From an uncultured Lachnospiraceae bacterium (GTDB taxonomy: Bacteria > Bacillota > Clostridia > Lachnospirales > Lachnospiraceae): 45,799 bases of DNA. Numbering within the stretch: position 1 is the stretch's first letter; each line of letters opens with the position of its first letter. The stretch is taken from NCBI GenBank assembly GCA_947626505.1, contig CANQSN010000010.1, positions 1-45,799 on the forward strand, written 5' to 3'. The translations under genes and the position numbers were made by a program. Below, in pieces: positions 42,574 through 45,799 of the stretch. The notes under the pieces are model-generated. The model made no database searches and had not been told where the DNA came from. It worked only from the letters and a program-made list of their open reading frames with translations.

Positions 42574-44631
42574 ATGAATAGTTTATCAGTCAGCATGTCG
42601 CAGAGTGACCATAGTTTAATGAATCTCGCTGCGTCAGGCAATAAAGGTCTTTTTATTCATTTTTTGAACGAACAATTAGAAGACGGTTTTTATACATTGG
42701 TAATTGATTATCTTAAGGATAATGAGTTTGATATTACCCAGATGAATGTACCGGAGGATATTAAAGCGAATTCCGAGAGGTTGTTTAAGCTACAGGAATT
42801 TGTTAATATACATATCAAGCAGGCGGATAAGTATGATATTGAGGATTGGATTGAACCGCTATACCATCATATTTATGGCGACCATGATCCGGCGGACATT
42901 GATGGAGATATAGATGTTCCGGGAATTTACTGTTATAGCGTATGGCTTATTTATCTTTATCAGTCAGACCGTTTTGAAGATGCAATGCGCCTGATTGGAG
43001 AGAGGGTTGCTCCACAGATGATTAACTGCTATTATCAGGCTATGGAGGATGACGAGCGTCCGAAGAATTTTGATAAGGCGGTTATGGGTTATCTGGATTT
43101 AATAAGCGTAGTAATGGATATGGATTTGAGTAATCATGTCAATTCCGAGATTTACCTTAACAATTTGGAGGTATTTTATGATTATCTGATTGAGGATGAT
43201 GATGTTGCCAACGATTACAAGATTCAGTTTTCAATGGGTATGTTTAACGAATATATAAAGAATCTTAATTATGATAAGGCGTTTGAATTCTATGGCTTGA
43301 ATGCAGAGTATATTCCTGTAGACAACATGAAGGTTTACGGAAGCTTTAAGGATTTGATTAGGAATTGTGATAATACGCGCAATACCAATGTTCTTAACAG
43401 GGCAGTTGTTACCGCTATTTCCAAGCAGGAGATTTACAACCGTCGTATTGATGGATTGATTACAGACGTGTCTCAATTTATAAAGAAGGTATGTAAGTAT
43501 ATTGAGGAAGATCCTGTAATGAAGAGAAACATGCAGGTGCTTGGTACAGGCTCCTCATTAGCAGATAAAAGCAATATTTTTGAGGGACTTTACGAATACA
43601 ATCTTGTATTCTATGAATGCGGTATTAAGGCGTTGATTAATCAGGATATGTCTAACCGCTCATGGGAAGAAAAATATGAGATTTTAGATATGCTTTATAC
43701 CACCTTGAATGTTTTGTTTAATGGCGATAATGTATATGAGTTGTCTAACAAGATTGAGCATCAGTTTATTGAGCTTAACTGGATTGGCAATTATATTAAT
43801 GGTAATCCAAGTATGCTTAAGGGGCTTTTCAGCGTAAGGGAGAAGATTAAGGCGTTTAAGATTCGTAAGGATTCCATTATTGAGAAGAATAAGACAAATC
43901 TTGAGATTAAGAGTATGTTAGAGGATAGACAGAAGCATCTTGTATTTATGGCCGCTGAGGATATGGTTAAGAATGGTGTGGAGCAGGCTAAGGTTCAGGT
44001 TATGAGCAGCGGCTATGATCCTAAGAAGATTGAGAAGCAACTGGCTAAGACATATGAAAGCATAGTGCTTTCCAGTGCGTATCAGTCATCTGGCGGAGGC
44101 GGATTTAAGTTTGGCGGAGGCGGAAATGATGAGCTTAGAAAGCTTGTTTCTAACAATAAAGTTGCTGACTGTGTTTATAAGTCAGAGTGGCTGTGGAATC
44201 AGTATATAGATAAAGGTACCGGCGCCGCTAGTCCGGAGGAGCGTACCTATTCAGTTGCATACCTAATTAAAGCCATTGAGCAGATATTAACCAAGTCTGC
44301 ACCTAAGCCTTCAAGCTCAGCTTCCGGTAACAAGCGTGTAATTGTTACAAAGACAGGAAAGGTAATCGAGCTATCAGACGAGACTACAGGAGGAGGTACT
44401 AAGGCTACTTTAGAAAGCAATGTTATCAGTTATATTAACAATATTGGAGATTATCTGGTCAACAACTCAAAAGACCACGTAGAATATGTTCAGAGTTATA
44501 TTAACGACTTGATTAACCGCCTTATGGAGGTAGGTTTTGATAAGGATTCTTTCCTCAGTATGTTTGAAGCTGACGATATTCGTGGAAAGGCTTGGAAGGT
44601 AATTAAAAAGCTTATGTATGATATGGTATAA
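42574..44631 (+). CDS. Orphan 685-aa acidic helical protein
   Basis: I do not recognise this family. ATG 42574 follows GGGAGG. Residues ~1-500 are almost entirely helical with many Asp, Tyr and Asn (YDIEDWIEPLYHHIYGDHDP; DAMRLIGERVAPQMINCYYQ), resembling irregular TPR or HEAT repeats. A basic/charged coiled coil follows (~425-490, REKIKAFKIRKDSIIEKNKT). Then a glycine linker (~504-518, GGGGFKFGGGGND), a second helical part, a Ser/Pro/Ala stretch (KSAPKPSSSASGNKR) and a C-terminal helical domain ending KVIKKLMYDMV. No signal peptide, TM segment or enzyme motif. The linkers suggest separate folded modules. It is preceded by its own promoter and followed by a repeat insertion and a terminator. 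Confidence 0.8.
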   Translation: MNSLSVSMSQSDHSLMNLAASGNKGLFIHFLNEQLEDGFYTLVIDYLKDNEFDITQMNVPEDIKANSERLFKLQEFVNIHIKQADKYDIEDWIEPLYHHIYGDHDPADIDGDIDVPGIYCYSVWLIYLYQSDRFEDAMRLIGERVAPQMINCYYQAMEDDERPKNFDKAVMGYLDLISVVMDMDLSNHVNSEIYLNNLEVFYDYLIEDDDVANDYKIQFSMGMFNEYIKNLNYDKAFEFYGLNAEYIPVDNMKVYGSFKDLIRNCDNTRNTNVLNRAVVTAISKQEIYNRRIDGLITDVSQFIKKVCKYIEEDPVMKRNMQVLGTGSSLADKSNIFEGLYEYNLVFYECGIKALINQDMSNRSWEEKYEILDMLYTTLNVLFNGDNVYELSNKIEHQFIELNWIGNYINGNPSMLKGLFSVREKIKAFKIRKDSIIEKNKTNLEIKSMLEDRQKHLVFMAAEDMVKNGVEQAKVQVMSSGYDPKKIEKQLAKTYESIVLSSAYQSSGGGGFKFGGGGNDELRKLVSNNKVADCVYKSEWLWNQYIDKGTGAASPEERTYSVAYLIKAIEQILTKSAPKPSSSASGNKRVIVTKTGKVIELSDETTGGGTKATLESNVISYINNIGDYLVNNSKDHVEYVQSYINDLINRLMEVGFDKDSFLSMFEADDIRGKAWKVIKKLMYDMV

Positions 44632-44720
44632 CGAGGAAAGTGCCGGCGACGCTTGCGTCGGCAGGCATTTGACGAGAACCCTCATCGAGACGATAGTCGA
44701 GATGGTATAACGAGGAAAGT
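44623..44720. repeat. 19-bp direct repeat with a 79-bp period at the 3' end of the 685-aa gene
   Basis: The sequence atggtataacgaggaaagt occurs at 44623-44641, including the last codons and stop of the upstream gene, and again, without mismatch, at 44702-44720. The 60 bases between hold two small hairpins: CGACGC-TT-GCGTCG (44647-44660), and CATC...GATG enclosing GAC-GATA-GTC with facing GA/GA steps (44683-44704). It looks like a short insertion that copied the gene end, or the relic of a 79-bp duplication. Confidence 0.75.
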
Positions 44721-44752
44721 TAATTATTTTATTAAGATGTTATAAGGTTAGG

Positions 44753-44797
44753 ATAGATGTATAGGCGGGGGATTATTGCTTATACATCTATTTTTTT
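44753..44797 (+). terminator. Intrinsic terminator after the 685-aa gene
   Basis: 11-bp perfect stem ATAGATGTATA (44753-44763) and TATACATCTAT (44781-44791), 17-nt loop, followed by TTTTTT. Confidence 0.85.
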
Positions 44798-44851
44798 GGC
44801 AGCTTTGTGTAAGCGGAGCTTTAGCAGGATAATCTTGAAAAGGAGTTTACT

Positions 44852-45127
44852 ATGATTTTAAGAGAGAGTTTATATGTGCTTGACTATTATAAGAAAAACA
44901 CATTCATGGGCAGTGATAAGGCAATGTATTACAGGGTTTATAGGGTAAGTGAAGGTGATGGGGATAATCCGCAATATAAGCTTACAGCAGTTACATGGAG
45001 GGGACCTTACATATTTGACAAAACTCCCGAGGAGGAAAAGTGTTATGAAGCATTTCCTTACAGTGAGGAAGGTATGGAGAAGTTAGTTGCATGGCTAAAT
45101 AAGGAGAGTATTAAGTATAACCGATAA
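44852..45127 (+). CDS. Conserved small protein of unknown function
   Basis: 91 residues; ATG 44852 follows AAAAGGAG. Mixed alpha/beta: LRESLYVLDYYKKNTFMGSD, then strands (MYYRVYRVSE, YKLTAVTWRGPY), a conserved-looking FDKTPEEEKCYEAFPYSEEG, and a C-terminal helix (MEKLVAWLNKESIKY). Short cytoplasmic proteins of this pattern occur in other Clostridia as far as I recall, but I know no function. It stands between two terminator or promoter regions and so is probably its own unit. Confidence 0.7.
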   Translation: MILRESLYVLDYYKKNTFMGSDKAMYYRVYRVSEGDGDNPQYKLTAVTWRGPYIFDKTPEEEKCYEAFPYSEEGMEKLVAWLNKESIKYNR

Positions 45128-45161
45128 TTGCTAAAAACAGAGAATTCTGCTATATTTCACA

Positions 45162-45190
45162 TTGTTATTGATATTATAATAGCATATATA
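45162..45190 (+). promoter_or_regulatory. Possible promoter of the 46-aa ORF
   Basis: TTGTTA (45162-45167), 17-bp spacer, TATATA (45185-45190). Confidence 0.4.
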
Positions 45191-45286
45191 ATGCACTTAT
45201 GTTATTATAATATTGTCGGGAGATAAGAGCTGACAATTACCAGCGGAACAGCGACAAGGCTGGAACGGATTGAGGAAGGAGGACGC

Positions 45287-45427
45287 ATGGAAAAAATGAC
45301 AGATAAACAGCTTGAAGTAATCATGAATCTTGTAGCCGATAAATTCGAGGCGTGCAAGGACATGGAGGAGGTAAAAAAAGCCATTGCGGAAGTACGAGAC
45401 ATGGCAAAGAAAGAAAAGGCTGAATAA
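45287..45427 (+). CDS. Small charged helical protein, 46 aa
   Basis: ATG 45287 with GGAAGGAGG ending four bases upstream. The product (MEKMTDKQLEVIMNLVADKF...EEVKKAIAEVRDMAKKEKAE) reads as two amphipathic helices with one cysteine. The frame stays open upstream to a stop at 45224, encoding SGTATRLERIEEGGR without any usual start codon, so the small gene may be the tail of a decayed longer one. Followed by a GC-rich hairpin. Function unknown. Confidence 0.55.
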   Translation: MEKMTDKQLEVIMNLVADKFEACKDMEEVKKAIAEVRDMAKKEKAE

Positions 45428-45445
45428 ATCAGCCAGAGAAGCCAA

Positions 45446-45465
45446 GGGCGGTCTTGCCACCGCCC
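45446..45465 (+). terminator. GC-rich hairpin after the 46-aa ORF
   Basis: 7-bp perfect stem GGGCGGT (45446-45452) and ACCGCCC (45459-45465), loop CTTGCC. The following CCAATTTAG is a poor T-tract, so termination efficiency is uncertain. Confidence 0.45.
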
Positions 45466-45636
45466 CCAATTTAGAGTTAATAAGGAATGAATGCGCAGCA
45501 ATATTGGTATTGTGATAGCGTAAGCATATTAGTTTATAAATAAGAATATGGTTAGTGATATGATACGGGCAGTAAGAGTTATAGAAATTATATAGTAAAC
45601 ATTATGAATAAATCAGAAAGGAGGCGGCATTTACAT

Positions 45637-45678
45637 ATGCCAGAGGCGGAGAAATTTTGTGCCTGTAAAGATTTATGA
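45637..45678 (+). CDS. Possible 13-residue leader peptide
   Basis: ATG 45637 lies 12 bases after AAGGAGG (45618-45624) and encodes MPEAEKFCACKDL. Its TGA overlaps the ATG of the next ORF (ATGA, 45675-45678), which itself lacks a ribosome binding site. This is the pattern of translational coupling. Real expression is uncertain. Confidence 0.35.
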   Translation: MPEAEKFCACKDL

Positions 45679-45799
45679 AAAATATTAATAATGTATTTGA
45701 TATTTTGCCAAAAGAGGAGATAGGTGAGTTTAGGGAGCGATATAAGGGAAAAAGCTATGATTTAGTTCAGGACTTATTTTTCACATTGAATTCAATGGG
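45675..45799 (+). CDS. Start of an unidentified gene leaving the window
   Basis: Open from ATG 45675 to the edge (41 complete codons): MKNINNVFDILPKEEIGEFR then a charged helical stretch ending FFTLNSMG. Too little is visible to assign a family. Starts within the stop codon of the 13-residue ORF. Confidence 0.5.
   Translation, partial: MKNINNVFDILPKEEIGEFRERYKGKSYDLVQDLFFTLNSM

Noticed and set aside
44632-44720. CGAGGAAAGT, reminiscent of the GAGGAAAGTCC block of RNase P RNA
   Set aside because: The surrounding sequence is far too short and lacks the other conserved RNase P blocks; one copy overlaps a stop codon.
45197-45501. Minus-strand ORFs of 90-98 codons over the 46-aa gene
   Set aside because: No ribosome binding site. 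The plus-strand ORF has a strong one, and the minus translations look like complements of charged coding sequence.

Overview
The window looks like a chromosomal segment of a low-GC, endospore-forming Clostridia, most probably Lachnospiraceae. The reasons are the sporulation loci (spoIIAA-spoIIAB-sigF, a spoVA operon, an alpha/beta-type SASP), Gram-positive addB-addA, strong AGGAGG-type ribosome binding sites, and several long orphan proteins of a kind I associate with that family. The backbone is housekeeping and chromosomal; I see no rRNA, tRNA, CRISPR array, transposase or prophage block.

Layout: (1) 1-835, the C-terminal end of a secreted repeat protein (12-bp SGEA repeats, then two InlB-type B-repeats). 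(2) 995-3428, purA convergent with a CobD/HisC-like PLP enzyme across a bidirectional terminator. (3) 3550-10548, four co-directional genes of unknown function: a 1198-aa beta/helical-repeat protein, a degenerate Hsp70-like protein, a TPR protein and a two-TM coiled-coil protein. This is the strongest candidate for an undescribed system. (4) 10564-18224, valS, greA, a fapA-like DUF342 gene, folC, a 49-aa gene and a zinc-ribbon/TPR/membrane/TPR protein. (5) 18321-19867, the spoIIA operon, ending tail-to-tail with (6) 23133-19954 on the minus strand: a 59-aa membrane protein followed by spoVAA-AB-AC-AD-AE, preceded by a good sigma-G-like promoter. (7) 23261-28570, a class A PBP (minus) and an IMPACT/YigZ protein (plus) diverging from promoters that share one -35 element, then typA (minus). 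(8) 28826-30698, a two-TM PH-like protein, a two-OB-fold SSB-like protein and a corrinoid-adenosyltransferase-like ATPase. (9) 30728-34028, a lysine riboswitch and terminator controlling dapA, then dapB and a CgeB-like glycosyltransferase. (10) 34082-41997, an FMN-binding-like membrane protein diverging from addB-addA. (11) 42070-45799, a SASP, a 685-aa orphan, a 79-bp repeat insertion, a 91-aa protein, a 46-aa ORF, and the start of a gene leaving the window.

Several parts connect functionally. SpoIIAB and SpoIIAA control sigma-F; sigma-F leads to sigma-G, which is expected to switch on the spoVA operon and the SASP gene. DapA makes the precursor of dipicolinic acid, the compound that the SpoVA proteins move into the spore. 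AddAB and the SSB-like protein serve DNA repair. The 3.5-10.5 kb cluster, the zinc-ribbon/TPR protein and the 685-aa orphan share a theme of helical repeats without catalytic motifs, which suggests scaffolding or chaperone-like assemblies rather than enzymes.
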